Shown: positions 24,241 to 32,488, numbered from the stretch's first letter. The stretch: 64,000 nucleotides of DNA from Mycolicibacterium goodii (GCF_001187505.1 NZ_CP012150.1:6420048-6484047), one strand, 5' to 3'. A program made the numbers and translations. Notes: generated by a model not told the origin, from the letters alone.

Positions 24241-24711
24241 GTGAGGCGCCGTGGCGTCGATGACAGACGCCGTCACCTCCGGAGGTTGTTGCCTGCCGTT
24301 GTGCTGATCGTCGCGCTGGGCCTGTTGCTCACCCGCTGCCCGAGCACCCGCGACGGGATGCCCGGCCAACTCGCGCAGGCCATGCAGGAGACCGTGGTCG
24401 CCGCCCGCAGCGGCGCCCTCGCGCTGGACCTGCGGATCCGCGACCGCACCACGCCCCAACTGGTGAGCGTGCAGATCTCCGATGCCAGGGACGAAGTTGT
24501 CAAGGCGTACAAGGGGATTGCCGATCTCGAAGCCGAAGATCCGGTGGACATCACCCGACAGCGGTTGCTGACGACGTCGATGACCGACATCATCGCGCGG
24601 CTCAACACCGCCTCGGCCCGGGTGCGGGAGGTCGTCGCCGCGCCCTCGCTGCCCCGGCTCCGCGACGACCTGACGGCGGCCGCCGACGCGCTCGAATCCG
24701 GATACCGCTGA
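24241..24711 (+). CDS. membrane-anchored protein of unknown function
   Basis: A 156-aa protein. A basic N-terminus (RRRGVDDRRRHLRR) is followed by one hydrophobic segment LLPAVVLIVALGLLL, ending in TRC, which could be a lipid-modified or simply anchored Cys. The rest is helical and charged (LAQAMQETVVAARSGALALDLR...). The GTG 24241 start is 7 nt after the SDR stop. The stop overlaps the next ATG by 1 nt (TGATG), so it is coupled to the Nramp-like transporter and may work with it. No family recognised. Confidence 0.6.
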   Translation: MRRRGVDDRRRHLRRLLPAVVLIVALGLLLTRCPSTRDGMPGQLAQAMQETVVAARSGALALDLRIRDRTTPQLVSVQISDARDEVVKAYKGIADLEAEDPVDITRQRLLTTSMTDIIARLNTASARVREVVAAPSLPRLRDDLTAAADALESGYR

Positions 24712-25940
24712 TGAAGCGGTTCTTCGCGGTCGCCCTCGGCATCCTCACCGCCATCGGCGGCTTCCTCGACATCGGTGACCTGGTCACCAACGCCGTGGTC
24801 GGATCGCGGTTCGGACTGGCGCTGGCGTGGGTGGTGGTGGTCGGCGTGGTGGGCATCTGCCTGTTCGCGCAGATGGCGGGCCGGGTGGCCGCGGTCAGCG
24901 GCCGGGCCACCTTCGAGATCATCCGCGAACGCCTCGGCCCGCGCACGGCCGCGGCCAACCTTGGTGCCTCGTTCCTGATCAACCTCATGACGCTGACCGC
25001 CGAGATCGGCGGTGTCGCCCTCGCGTTGCAACTGGCCACCGACGTCGGGCGGATGATGTGGATCCCGGTCGCGGCGCTGGCGGTGTGGATCGTGATCTGG
25101 CGGGTCAAGTTCACCGTCATGGAGAACACGGCGGGGCTGGTCGGGCTGTGCCTGATCGTGTTCGCCGTCAGTGTGTTCGCCCTGCACCCGAACTGGGGCG
25201 AGCTCACCGCTCAGGCGGTGCAGCCCACCATCGCAGAATCGGAATCCGCTGCCACCTACTGGTATTACGCCATCGCGCTCTTCGGCGCGGCGATGACACC
25301 GTACGAGGTGTTCTTCTTCTCCTCGGGTGCGGTCGAAGAGCATTGGACCACAAAGGATCTGGGTGTCTCGCGAATGAACGTCATGGTCGGTTTCCCGCTG
25401 GGCGGGGTGCTGTCCATCGCGATCGCGACGTGCGCGACGTTGGTTCTGCTGCCCGGCCAGATCGAGGTGACCTCACTGTCACAGGTGGTGATGCCCGTCG
25501 CCGAGGCCGGCGGCAAGCTCGCGTTGGCCTTCGTGATCATCGGCATCGTCGCCGCGACCTTCGGTGCGGCACTGGAGACCGCACTGTCGAGCGGATACAC
25601 GCTGGCCCAGTTCCTCGGCTGGCCGTGGGGAAAGTTCCGCAGACCGGCCGAGGCCGCGCGATTCCACGTCGTGATGTTCGTGAGCATCGTCGTGGGGGTG
25701 GCGGTGCTGTTCACCGGCGTGGACCCGGTGCTGGTGACGGAGTACTCGGTGGTGTTCTCGGCGATCGCGCTGCCGTTGACCTATCTGCCCATCCTGATCG
25801 TCGCCAACGATCCGGAATACATGGGCGAGAACACGAACGGAAGGCTGACCAACATGCTCGGCTCCGGCTACCTGGTGATCATCCTGGCGGCCTCGCTGGC
25901 CGCGATACCGCTGATGATCGTGACGGGGGCCGGGCAGTGA
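24711..25940 (+). CDS. Nramp-like divalent metal transporter with altered metal site
   Basis: A 409-aa integral membrane protein with about 11 helices, the Nramp (SLC11/MntH) fold. The helix-1 metal motif, normally DPGN, reads DIGD (GGFLDIGDLVTNAVVG). The helix-6 motif, normally MPH, reads MTPYE (GAAMTPYEVFFFSSGAVEEHW). The soft Met ligand is thus displaced and an extra acid is present, so the ion may be Mg2+, a proton or another non-transition metal. Its ATG overlaps the upstream stop by 1 nt and its stop overlaps the next GTG by 4 nt. Confidence 0.8.
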   Translation: MKRFFAVALGILTAIGGFLDIGDLVTNAVVGSRFGLALAWVVVVGVVGICLFAQMAGRVAAVSGRATFEIIRERLGPRTAAANLGASFLINLMTLTAEIGGVALALQLATDVGRMMWIPVAALAVWIVIWRVKFTVMENTAGLVGLCLIVFAVSVFALHPNWGELTAQAVQPTIAESESAATYWYYAIALFGAAMTPYEVFFFSSGAVEEHWTTKDLGVSRMNVMVGFPLGGVLSIAIATCATLVLLPGQIEVTSLSQVVMPVAEAGGKLALAFVIIGIVAATFGAALETALSSGYTLAQFLGWPWGKFRRPAEAARFHVVMFVSIVVGVAVLFTGVDPVLVTEYSVVFSAIALPLTYLPILIVANDPEYMGENTNGRLTNMLGSGYLVIILAASLAAIPLMIVTGAGQ

Positions 25941-26311
25941 CCGGCGAGGCCACGCTGGACGCGCGGCTGCACCTGCTCGACCGTCAGTTGGTCGGCGACG
26001 ACGACGCGCCGGTGGGCATCGTCGACGACCTCGAACTCGACGGCATCGAGATCGATGAACCCATCGCACCGGATACACCGGCGCCGCGCGTCACCTCGCT
26101 GCTGACCGGTCAGGTGGTGATCACCCGCATGCTCGGCGGTGCGCCGCCGCGGTCGCTGCTGCACGAGATCCCTTGGGATCTGGTGGCATCGATCGGCGTC
26201 ACGGTGCGCCTGCGCCCCACCGACCGCCGCTTCGACGCGCACTGGGTGGAGCGCTGGCTGCGTGAGCATGTCGTCTCCCGCATTCCGGGAGGTCGCCATG
26301 CAGCTGAGTAG
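25937..26311 (+). CDS. PRC-barrel-like protein A
   Basis: A 124-aa soluble acidic protein. RLHLLDRQLVGDDDAPVGIVDDLEL is a PRC-barrel-like beta segment (residue to be matched to the 'D.....G.V.D' pattern), then an acidic linker and a C-terminal part LHEIPWDLVASIGVTVRLRP. The GTG 25937 start overlaps the transporter stop by 4 nt (GTGA). It probably binds at the membrane next to the transporter or acts as an accessory factor; this is inference from position. Confidence 0.6.
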   Translation: MTGEATLDARLHLLDRQLVGDDDAPVGIVDDLELDGIEIDEPIAPDTPAPRVTSLLTGQVVITRMLGGAPPRSLLHEIPWDLVASIGVTVRLRPTDRRFDAHWVERWLREHVVSRIPGGRHAAE

Positions 26312-26639
26312 TCTTCTGGGACTCGAGGTGCTCGACGCGGGTCACCACCGGGTGGGAACGGTGATCGACGTCCGGCTCACGATCGACGGTCCGGCGACCG
26401 ACAACCCGCCCTCGCCGCGGTTGACGGGCCTGGTGGTGAGCCCGCACACCGGGTCGTCGTATCTCGGCTACGAGCGGACCGGCATCAATGCGCCCGCCGT
26501 GATCGCGGCGATCGCGCGCTGGCGCCACCGCGGCACCTTTCTGGTCGCATGGGAGGACATCGCCCGCATCGGGGGCGACCGCGTCACCCTCCGCAGCGGG
26601 TTCGAGCGCCGTTCGCCGGCGCTACGCAGGTCGCGTTGA
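26298..26639 (+). CDS. PRC-barrel-like protein B
   Basis: A 113-aa protein starting LSSLLGLEVLDAGHHRVGTVIDVRLTID, a PRC-barrel N-terminal strand pattern, followed by LTGLVVSPHTGSSYLGYERTG and WEDIARIGGDRVTLRSG. GGGAGG at 26287-26292 precedes ATG 26298, which overlaps gene A by 14 nt. Two PRC-like proteins in tandem suggest a duplicated or split accessory unit for the Nramp-like transporter. The gene ends 11 nt before the convergent usfY copy 2. Confidence 0.65.
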   Translation: MQLSSLLGLEVLDAGHHRVGTVIDVRLTIDGPATDNPPSPRLTGLVVSPHTGSSYLGYERTGINAPAVIAAIARWRHRGTFLVAWEDIARIGGDRVTLRSGFERRSPALRRSR

Positions 26640-26650
26640 CCGCCTTCGCC

Positions 26651-26956
26651 TCAGGGCCGGCTGTGGTGCACCTCGGGGTGTGCCGCGTTCCATTCCCGTT
26701 CCTTGCGGGTCACCCGTCGATGCTCGATCACCAGCCACGCACCACTGACCACGAACAGCAGCGCCGCGACGACCGCGAGGAGGATGCCGACCGTTTCGTG
26801 GCTGGTGCTGAACGCGAAGAGGCTGGAGACGAAGGACACGCCGCCGAGGAACAGCAGCACCAGTGCCGGAATGTTGGTGGTGTCCTTCAGCGTCTCACCG
26901 GCGTGCGGCCGTGTCGTTCGTGCATGGTCCACCGGGTCTTTCGCGGTGTCGCCCAT
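26651..26956 (-). CDS. usfY: UsfY-like membrane protein, copy 2
   Basis: A 101-aa UsfY paralog: GDTAKDPVDHARTTRPHAGE, two hydrophobic helices (ALVLLFLGGVSFVSSLFAF and LLAVVAALLFVVSGAWLVIEH), and tail HRRVTRKEREWNAAHPEVH. ATG 26956 has a GAGGAG Shine-Dalgarno 8 nt upstream, and a SigF-type promoter lies 70 nt upstream. The N-terminal motif is identical in all three copies; the tails differ more. Function unknown. Confidence 0.8.
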   Translation of the reverse strand: MGDTAKDPVDHARTTRPHAGETLKDTTNIPALVLLFLGGVSFVSSLFAFSTSHETVGILLAVVAALLFVVSGAWLVIEHRRVTRKEREWNAAHPEVHHSRP

Positions 26957-27026
26957 TTCTGTTGCTCCTCTCGGCGGCGCCCAAATCATCTTCGGTCCTG
27001 ACCGGGCAGGCCGGACTCGTCCAGGA

Positions 27027-27052
27027 CTACCCCACGGCCGCCGCCGCGAAAC
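27027..27052 (-). promoter_or_regulatory. SigF-type promoter for usfY copy 2
   Basis: Minus strand GTTT (27052-27049), 16 nt, GGGTAG (27032-27027). The leader is about 65 nt and contains the GAGGAG ribosome binding site, unlike the leaderless sites in the window. Confidence 0.72.
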
Positions 27053-27112
27053 GGGCCCGACCCGACGAGCACCGCGGCGGGCCCACCCGGCCCCGGCCGT
27101 AAGGTCGGGGAT

Positions 27113-28042
27113 GTGTCGATGCGCGAACTCGTCGTTCTCGGTACCGCCAGTCAGGTGCCCACCCGGCTGCGCAATCACAACGGGTATCTGCTGCGCTGGG
27201 ACGACGAGGGCTTCCTGTTCGACCCGGGTGAAGGCACGCAGCGGCAGATGCTGCTGGCCGGGGTGACCGCGAGTTCGGTCACGCACCTGTGCCTCACGCA
27301 CTTTCACGGCGACCATTGCCTCGGTGTCCCCGGCGTCGTGCAGCGCATGGCGACCGATCACATCTCCCATCCGGTTCATGCGCACTATCCGGCGTCGGGT
27401 CAGGAGTTCTTCACCCGGCTCCGCAACGCCAGCCTGTTCCACGACGCCGTCGACATCCGGCAACGTCCGGTGCAGATGGACGGGCCGGTGGCGGTCGGTG
27501 CGTTCGGGACGCTCGAGGCGCGTCGGCTCGACCATTCCGTGGAGTCCATCGGCTACCGGCTGACCGAACGGGACTCCTGGCGGATGCGTCCGGACCTGCT
27601 GGCGCAGTACGGGATTCACGGTCCCGCGGTGGGCGTGCTGCAACGCGAGGGGATGATCCGCCTCGGCTCAGACGGGGGCCCGGCCGTGGTCCATCGCTGG
27701 CAGGTCGGCGAGCGCCGCGCGGGGCAGCGGTTCGCGTTCGTGATGGACACCCGGCTGTGCGACGCGGTGTACGCGCTCGCCGACGGCGCCGACATGCTGG
27801 TGATCGAGTCGACGTTTCTCAACCAGCACGCCGACCTCGCACTGCGTTACGGGCATCTGACCGCACGTCAGGCCGCGCGCGTCGCGGCCTCCTGCCACGT
27901 GCGCAAACTGGTGCTGACCCACTTCTCGCAACGTTACGGCGACACCCGCGGTCACTTCGAGGAGGCCGCCGAGGTATACGACGGTGACCTGGTGGTCGCC
28001 GATGACCTGCAGCGCATCTCCGTTCCGCGCCGCTCGGCCTGA
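27113..28042 (+). CDS. rnz: ribonuclease Z (metallo-beta-lactamase fold)
   Basis: A 309-aa MBL-fold nuclease. [26 protein letters not shown] and [16 protein letters not shown] open the protein. [14 protein letters not shown] is the zinc motif HxHx[13 protein letters not shown] supplies the second-metal Asp, and [11 protein letters not shown] the last His. RNase Z cleaves the 3' trailer from tRNA precursors. Starts at GTG 27113 and ATG 27119 are both possible; no clear Shine-Dalgarno decides. Confidence 0.87.
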   Translation: MSMRELVVLGTASQVPTRLRNHNGYLLRWDDEGFLFDPGEGTQRQMLLAGVTASSVTHLCLTHFHGDHCLGVPGVVQRMATDHISHPVHAHYPASGQEFFTRLRNASLFHDAVDIRQRPVQMDGPVAVGAFGTLEARRLDHSVESIGYRLTERDSWRMRPDLLAQYGIHGPAVGVLQREGMIRLGSDGGPAVVHRWQVGERRAGQRFAFVMDTRLCDAVYALADGADMLVIESTFLNQHADLALRYGHLTARQAARVAASCHVRKLVLTHFSQRYGDTRGHFEEAAEVYDGDLVVADDLQRISVPRRSA

Positions 28043-28053
28043 CCCGGCACCGT

Positions 28054-29427
28054 TCACATGGCCGGATCGACAGCCGCTGCCGCCACGGCGCGCTCGGCAG
28101 GCCGCAGCGAGAACTCCAGTCCCATCTGGTCGAACGTCATCGGCAGCGGCTCCCCCGGCGCGGGCCGCGGCGTCGACCTGAGCTCCAAGTGCACGCGGCT
28201 GAGCAGGTTGGCCGCCAACGTGCTCGTGGTGAACAGCACCAGATTGCGCCCGGGGCACTCGGCCGGGCCCGCCGAGAACGGCACCAGCTGCGGATACAGT
28301 TGGGCCCGCCCGTCGATCCAGATCTCCGGGACGAAATCGTGCGCGAAGGGCAGCATCTGATCGTCCCGGTGGAACGCGGGCGCGACGATCATCACGCCTG
28401 CGCCCGCGGCGACGGGGAAACGCTCGGCGCCTTCGCGCCAGTGCGTGTCCTCGGTGGTGTCGCGCAGGATGGTCGGCGTGGTCGGCCACAGCCGCACCGA
28501 CTCCTGGACGCAGCCGCGCAGATAAGGCCGCAGCAGCGGACGGTTGGGCTCACCGGCATCCTCCAGCGCACGGGCGCGCTGCAGCGGATGGGTGGCCAGG
28601 ACCGCCAGGGCCCGCAGCAGCGCCATACCGGCGGCGTCGAAGGCGAAGAGCCACTGCGGAATCTGCCCCACCGGGTCCACCGCCCCGCCCGCCGGAACGT
28701 CGGCGAGGGCGCTCACCAAGGTGCCCGGTTCGGGGTCCTCGGCGTATCGGTACAGATCCTCCAGGAACCGCGACCGCGCCCGGTGGTGCGGTAGCGCCAG
28801 AAACGACCAGTTGCCCGCGCGGCGCAGCCGCGCCAGCCGATCGGTGACGCCATGGTCATCGCGGGCCCGCTCCCCCAGCGTCAGCCGGCGGACCAACCGC
28901 CACCACGCCGCCATGAACTCGGCGGAATCCAGCCGACCGCTCGGCAGGGTCCCGGCGACCAGGGTGTCCGCCTCGGAGGTGATCTTGGCCGCGAAGGATT
29001 CCGCCAGTCGGTGCACCGCGGCACCCGAGTCGAGCGCCGCCTCGTTCACCGCGCGTCGCCGCTCGCGGATCTGGCCTCGGGAGATCAGGACACCGTGCGG
29101 CTGGAACCACTGCAGTGCCTTGCGCTTTTCCCGATTGGCCGGGTGGAACGGTTCGGGCGCCTGCGCGAGCACCGCACCGACGTCCTCGGGATCGGTCACC
29201 ACCACGATCCGACGTCCCGGTATGACCAGTTCGACCGGTCCCCGGCCGAACCGGGTGCGCAGCCGGCGCATCCTGTTGACCGCGCGTTCGTCGGCCTGGA
29301 TGCGCTCCAGCAGTCCCAGCACCGGACGGCGGCGCGCGATCACACCGGACGAGATCGCCGCAAAACCGAGATCGGCCAACACGGCAAGGGCCTCAACACC
29401 GTGCAATCGGTGTCCACCGTTTCTCAT
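28054..29427 (-). CDS. cytochrome P450
   Basis: A 457-aa P450. The K-helix ExxR is in QESVRLWPTTPTILRDT, and the heme-Cys loop is FSAGPAECPGRNLVLF near residue 405. The I-helix reads FAFDAAGMALLRAL and lacks the usual Thr of the acid-alcohol pair, so oxygen activation may differ (seen in some other P450s). ATG 29427 is chosen because a SigF-type -10 ends 10 nt upstream. It is convergent with rnz and divergent from the DUF4383 gene. The redox partner and substrate are unknown. Confidence 0.85.
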   Translation of the reverse strand: MRNGGHRLHGVEALAVLADLGFAAISSGVIARRRPVLGLLERIQADERAVNRMRRLRTRFGRGPVELVIPGRRIVVVTDPEDVGAVLAQAPEPFHPANREKRKALQWFQPHGVLISRGQIRERRRAVNEAALDSGAAVHRLAESFAAKITSEADTLVAGTLPSGRLDSAEFMAAWWRLVRRLTLGERARDDHGVTDRLARLRRAGNWSFLALPHHRARSRFLEDLYRYAEDPEPGTLVSALADVPAGGAVDPVGQIPQWLFAFDAAGMALLRALAVLATHPLQRARALEDAGEPNRPLLRPYLRGCVQESVRLWPTTPTILRDTTEDTHWREGAERFPVAAGAGVMIVAPAFHRDDQMLPFAHDFVPEIWIDGRAQLYPQLVPFSAGPAECPGRNLVLFTTSTLAANLLSRVHLELRSTPRPAPGEPLPMTFDQMGLEFSLRPAERAVAAAAVDPAM

Positions 29428-29437
29428 GGGCAGCGGT

Positions 29438-29462
29438 CTACCCGTGAGCCCAGGCGCCAAAC
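29438..29462 (-). promoter_or_regulatory. SigF-type promoter for the P450 gene
   Basis: Minus strand GTTT (29462-29459), 15 nt, GGGTAG (29443-29438), 10 nt to ATG 29427. Confidence 0.75.
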
Positions 29463-29498
29463 ATGGTGCTCAGCACGCCTGTCACGACGGTGCGAGGC

Positions 29499-29524
29499 GT
29501 TTCACCCGGAGGCAGCCGGGGTAG
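29499..29524 (+). promoter_or_regulatory. SigF-type promoter for the DUF4383 gene
   Basis: GTTT (29499-29502), 16 nt, GGGTAG (29519-29524). The leader to ATG 29580 is about 50 nt. It shares the intergenic region with the divergent P450 promoter. Confidence 0.72.
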
Positions 29525-29579
29525 TCGAGCAGCAAGCCTGCGCAACGCGCGGCTGCCACGGCGAGGGAAGGATTTAGCA

Positions 29580-30077
29580 ATGGCTACACCACACGCCACG
29601 GGTCCGGGTGTCAGGGCCGCACGGGTACCGCTGCAGTGGGCGGCGCTCATCGTCGGCGCGGTCTTCCTCCTGGTCGGCATCGCCGGCTTCATCCCTGGCA
29701 TCACCACCAACTACGGCGACCTCTCGTTTGCCGGCCACCACTCCGAAGCCATGCTGCTCGGGATCTTCGCGGTCTCGGTGCTGCACAATCTGGTGCACCT
29801 GGCGTTCGGTGTCGCAGGCCTTGCGATGGCGCGCACGCCCGCCGCGGCCCGCGTCTACCTGATCGTCGGCGGCGCCATCTACGCCGTGCTGTGGCTCTAC
29901 GGTCTGGTGATCGACCGGGCCAGTGCGGCCAACTTCGTGCCGCTGAACACCGCGGACAACTGGCTGCACTTCGCGTTGGCGGTCCTGATGATCGGGCTGG
30001 GTGTCGCACTGGGACGGCAGACCACATTGCGCGCGACCAACGGCGCGGGCACCGGAGCGCCCGGCACGCTCAACTGA
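29580..30077 (+). CDS. DUF4383 membrane protein
   Basis: A 165-aa protein with four predicted helices. LQWAALIVGAVFLLVGIAGFIPG, then a loop with LSFAGHHSEAMLLGIFAVSVLHNLVHLAFGVAGLAMA, and DNWLHFALAVLMIGLGVALG match the DUF4383 family found in actinobacterial stress regulons. His residues in the second and fourth helices are conserved in that family and could bind a cofactor or metal (inference). ATG 29580 has a GAAGGA ribosome site. Driven by the SigF-type site at 29499-29524. Confidence 0.82.
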   Translation: MATPHATGPGVRAARVPLQWAALIVGAVFLLVGIAGFIPGITTNYGDLSFAGHHSEAMLLGIFAVSVLHNLVHLAFGVAGLAMARTPAAARVYLIVGGAIYAVLWLYGLVIDRASAANFVPLNTADNWLHFALAVLMIGLGVALGRQTTLRATNGAGTGAPGTLN

Positions 30078-30382
30078 TCCGCAGTGTGCTCAAAAGTGTT
30101 CGCGGGCCGCTGTCCTCATTTCTGGATGCGGACGGCGGTCCGGAACTATTCTGGGCGCAGCTTCTTCGTTCTGTCCGCACGATCTCCACGAGACCTGCAC
30201 GTGGCATCCGCATGAGGTGCCCACGACGTACAAGGCCGCGGAGCCAACTCGACCACACCGCCGCGGTTTCCGACACGACCAGGAGCAGCACAATCAATAC
30301 ACAGCAAAACGGCAGGCCTACACGTCGAGGCACGCCTGAATTCACGTTTACCGCAGGCCGAAATGGGAATTCCAGGGGCAAT
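30078..30382. other. 305-nt intergenic region
   Basis: No gene is supported in this gap; short frames on both strands lack ribosome sites and normal codon use. Its 3' end carries the SigF-type site at 30346-30370 for the diiron protein gene. Promoter or leader function for 30078-30340 is unknown. Confidence 0.5.
30346..30370 (+). promoter_or_regulatory. SigF-type promoter for the diiron protein gene
   Basis: GTTT (30346-30349), 15 nt, GGGAAT (30365-30370), 12 nt to ATG 30383. The -10 has A instead of T at position 4, as accepted in mycobacterial SigF sites (GGGWAW). Confidence 0.68.
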
Positions 30383-31405
30383 ATGATGACATTCCCAACC
30401 ACCCTGCAACCGCCGCTTCCCGACGCCCAGGGCCGCATATCGGCCGCGGTGATCTCCGAACTCAGAGGCCGCGCACCGCACAACCACCTCGAACCGGTGT
30501 GGGTGCCGCTGCGCGACGCCGATCCGCTCGGGTTGGACATCCAACTCGCGCTCTATGTCTGTTACGAACTGCACTACCGCGGATTCGACGGCGTCGACCC
30601 AGAGTGGGAGTGGAGCGCCGGGCTTCTGCACCTGCGCTCACAGCTCGAACGCGCGTTTCTCGCCGCGGTCCACAAGGAGGTCGGCCCCATCGACTCGGAC
30701 GCCACGGCGGCAAGCGAGATGGAACGGCTGTCGGTCGAACCGGTCGACGGCACCGGCCCGTCGTACCACCTGCGCGACCATGGCACGTGGGAGCAGATGC
30801 GGGAGTACTTCGTGCACCGGTCGCTGTATCACCTCAAGGAGGGCGACCCGCACGCGTGGCTGATCCCCCGGATCGGCGGGCAGGCCAAGGCGTCATTCGT
30901 GGCGATCGAGTACGACGAGTACGGCGCCGGCCACGGCAACCATCTGCACCAGCAGCTGTTCGCCGACCTCATGGAGGCGGCCGATCTCGACAGCAGCTAC
31001 CTCGGCTACATCGCCCACGTGCCCGCCGAGTCGCTGGCCCTGGTGAACCTGATGTCGATGTTCGGGCTGCACCGCAAGCTCCGTGGGGCCGCGGCCGGGC
31101 ACTTCGCGGCAACCGAGATCACCTCATCGCCGGGTTCGCAGCGGCTCACCGCGGCGTTACGACGCCTCGACGCGCCCGAGCCGTGCGTGCGTTTCTACGC
31201 CGAGCACGTGGAGGCCGACGCCGTGCACGAGCAGGTGGTGCGGCTCAACGTGATCGGTGATCTCCTGGAACGCGAGCCGCAACTCGACGCCGACGTGGTG
31301 TTCGGCATCCGCGCGTTCGGCGCGCTGGAAGACCGCCTGGCCGACCACCTGATGAAGAACTGGTCGGCCGAGCGCAGCTCGCTGACCAGGCCGCTGGACG
31401 AGTAG
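30383..31405 (+). CDS. iron-containing redox enzyme (heme-oxygenase-like diiron fold)
   Basis: A 340-aa mostly helical protein of the 'iron-containing redox enzyme' group. Likely metal ligands lie in AIEYDEYGAGHGNHLHQQLFADLM (Glu and His pattern) and RFYAEHVEADAVHEQVV. Related heme-oxygenase-like diiron proteins include oxidases and oxygenases of fatty acids and amino compounds, but this reaction is unknown. The start is ATG 30383 or ATG 30386, 12-15 nt after the SigF-type -10. It ends before a strong hairpin terminator. Confidence 0.75.
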   Translation: MMTFPTTLQPPLPDAQGRISAAVISELRGRAPHNHLEPVWVPLRDADPLGLDIQLALYVCYELHYRGFDGVDPEWEWSAGLLHLRSQLERAFLAAVHKEVGPIDSDATAASEMERLSVEPVDGTGPSYHLRDHGTWEQMREYFVHRSLYHLKEGDPHAWLIPRIGGQAKASFVAIEYDEYGAGHGNHLHQQLFADLMEAADLDSSYLGYIAHVPAESLALVNLMSMFGLHRKLRGAAAGHFAATEITSSPGSQRLTAALRRLDAPEPCVRFYAEHVEADAVHEQVVRLNVIGDLLEREPQLDADVVFGIRAFGALEDRLADHLMKNWSAERSSLTRPLDE

Positions 31406-31433
31406 CCGCACGAAACAGCCGTCATCACAGACT

Positions 31434-31466
31434 ATTTCGCCCCCACCGTGACGGTGGGGGCGAAAT
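31434..31466. terminator. strong hairpin between convergent genes
   Basis: Perfect arms ATTTCGCCCCCACCG (31434-31448) and CGGTGGGGGCGAAAT (31452-31466) with a 3-nt loop. The A/T ends of the stem give T-runs on each strand. It lies between the diiron gene (stop 31405) and the CDGSH gene (stop 31487). Confidence 0.85.
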
Positions 31467-31486
31467 CGTCTGTCGGGGGCCGGGTC

Positions 31487-31735
31487 TCACGCGGACCGCT
31501 TGGTGGCCTTGTAATTCTTGTCGGCGTGATTCTTGTCGGTCCTGTCGGCCCGGACGTGTTTGCGATGGCTGGTGTCGCACAACGGGTAGGTCTTGGACCG
31601 ACGGCACGTGCACACCGCGACCATGAAGCGGTCCGACTCGATCTTGGAACCGTCGGGCATCTCGATGCAGACGGGACCTTCGACCAACATCGGACCGCGA
31701 TCGGTGATCTGCACGGTCCGTCGCTGCGCGGTCAT
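31487..31735 (-). CDS. CDGSH-type iron-sulfur protein
   Basis: An 82-aa protein. CTCRRSKTYPLCDTSHRKH fits the CDGSH motif C-X-C-X2-S-X3-P-X-C-D-x-[ST]-H, with Thr in place of the usual Gly, so it should bind a 2Fe-2S cluster with 3Cys-1His ligands. Electron transfer or redox sensing is the usual role. ATG 31735 overlaps the methyltransferase stop by 4 nt (ATGA), so the two are co-transcribed from the SigF-type promoter at 32431-32455. Confidence 0.85.
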   Translation of the reverse strand: MTAQRRTVQITDRGPMLVEGPVCIEMPDGSKIESDRFMVAVCTCRRSKTYPLCDTSHRKHVRADRTDKNHADKNYKATKRSA

Positions 31736-32400
31736 GGCTTGTCCGCTCGGATCACGACCAACACCTCATCGTCGCGATCATCGCGCAGTCGTCCGGTATC
31801 GCGCAACCACTGGGCCTGTGCGGTCACCACCGGACCCCACGGAATCGACTGCGTGACGACGATCTCGGTCTTGAGGCCACTCCAGCTCAGCCGGGCCAGC
31901 GACTCCTCGACACCCGAGAACTCCGATTGCACCAGGAACATCGAGCCGTCTTCGGCGAGCATCGCGCCTGCCACATCACACAGCGGGTCGAGGATCATCC
32001 GTCCGTCCGCGCCGCCGTCCCAAGCCGTCGCGGGCCCGGCCCACGGCGCCACGCTGGACGGATCCACCGCCGGGCTGGTGGGCACGTAGGGCGGGTTGCA
32101 GACGACGAGGTCGAACGGCTCCCAGTTGAGCGCTTCGTTCCAGGAGCCCAGTTCGACGTTGACCTCCACTCCCGCTGTCGCCGCGTTGGCCGAGGCGTAT
32201 TGCACGGCGCGGGGGCAGATGTCGAGCGCGGTCACGTGTTCGGCGCCCAGGCGCGCGGCCGCGATCGCCACAACGCCGCTTCCGGTACACAGGTCCAGAA
32301 CGCGGCGGCCGGGTACCTGGCCATAGCGTTCCAACGCATCGATGAGCAGTTGCGAGTCTTCTTGCGGACGGTAAACACCTTCGGCGGCGATTGCGAGCAT
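31732..32400 (-). CDS. SAM-dependent methyltransferase, HemK2/PrmC-like
   Basis: A 222-aa class I methyltransferase. YRPQEDSQLLIDAL, VLDLCTGSGVVAIAAARLGAEHVTALDI (SAM motif I) and FDLVVCNPPYVPTSP with the NPPY catalytic motif are in HemK/N-glutamine methyltransferase order. The substrate may be a Gln in a protein, but small-molecule targets are possible. ATG 32400 follows AAAGGA and lies 30 nt after a SigF-type -10. First gene of the pair with the CDGSH protein. Confidence 0.8.
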   Translation of the reverse strand: MLAIAAEGVYRPQEDSQLLIDALERYGQVPGRRVLDLCTGSGVVAIAAARLGAEHVTALDICPRAVQYASANAATAGVEVNVELGSWNEALNWEPFDLVVCNPPYVPTSPAVDPSSVAPWAGPATAWDGGADGRMILDPLCDVAGAMLAEDGSMFLVQSEFSGVEESLARLSWSGLKTEIVVTQSIPWGPVVTAQAQWLRDTGRLRDDRDDEVLVVIRADKP

Positions 32401-32430
32401 CTGAGTCCTTTCGATCACCTGGCTCGTTTG

Positions 32431-32455
32431 GTACCCATCTGGCTGACCGGCAAAC
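32431..32455 (-). promoter_or_regulatory. SigF-type promoter for the methyltransferase-CDGSH operon
   Basis: Minus strand GTTT (32455-32452), 15 nt, GGGTAC (32436-32431). About 30 nt to ATG 32400. Confidence 0.72.
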
Positions 32456-32488
32456 CTTTCCGACCTCGGGCGTTGTCCCGGAGATGAC

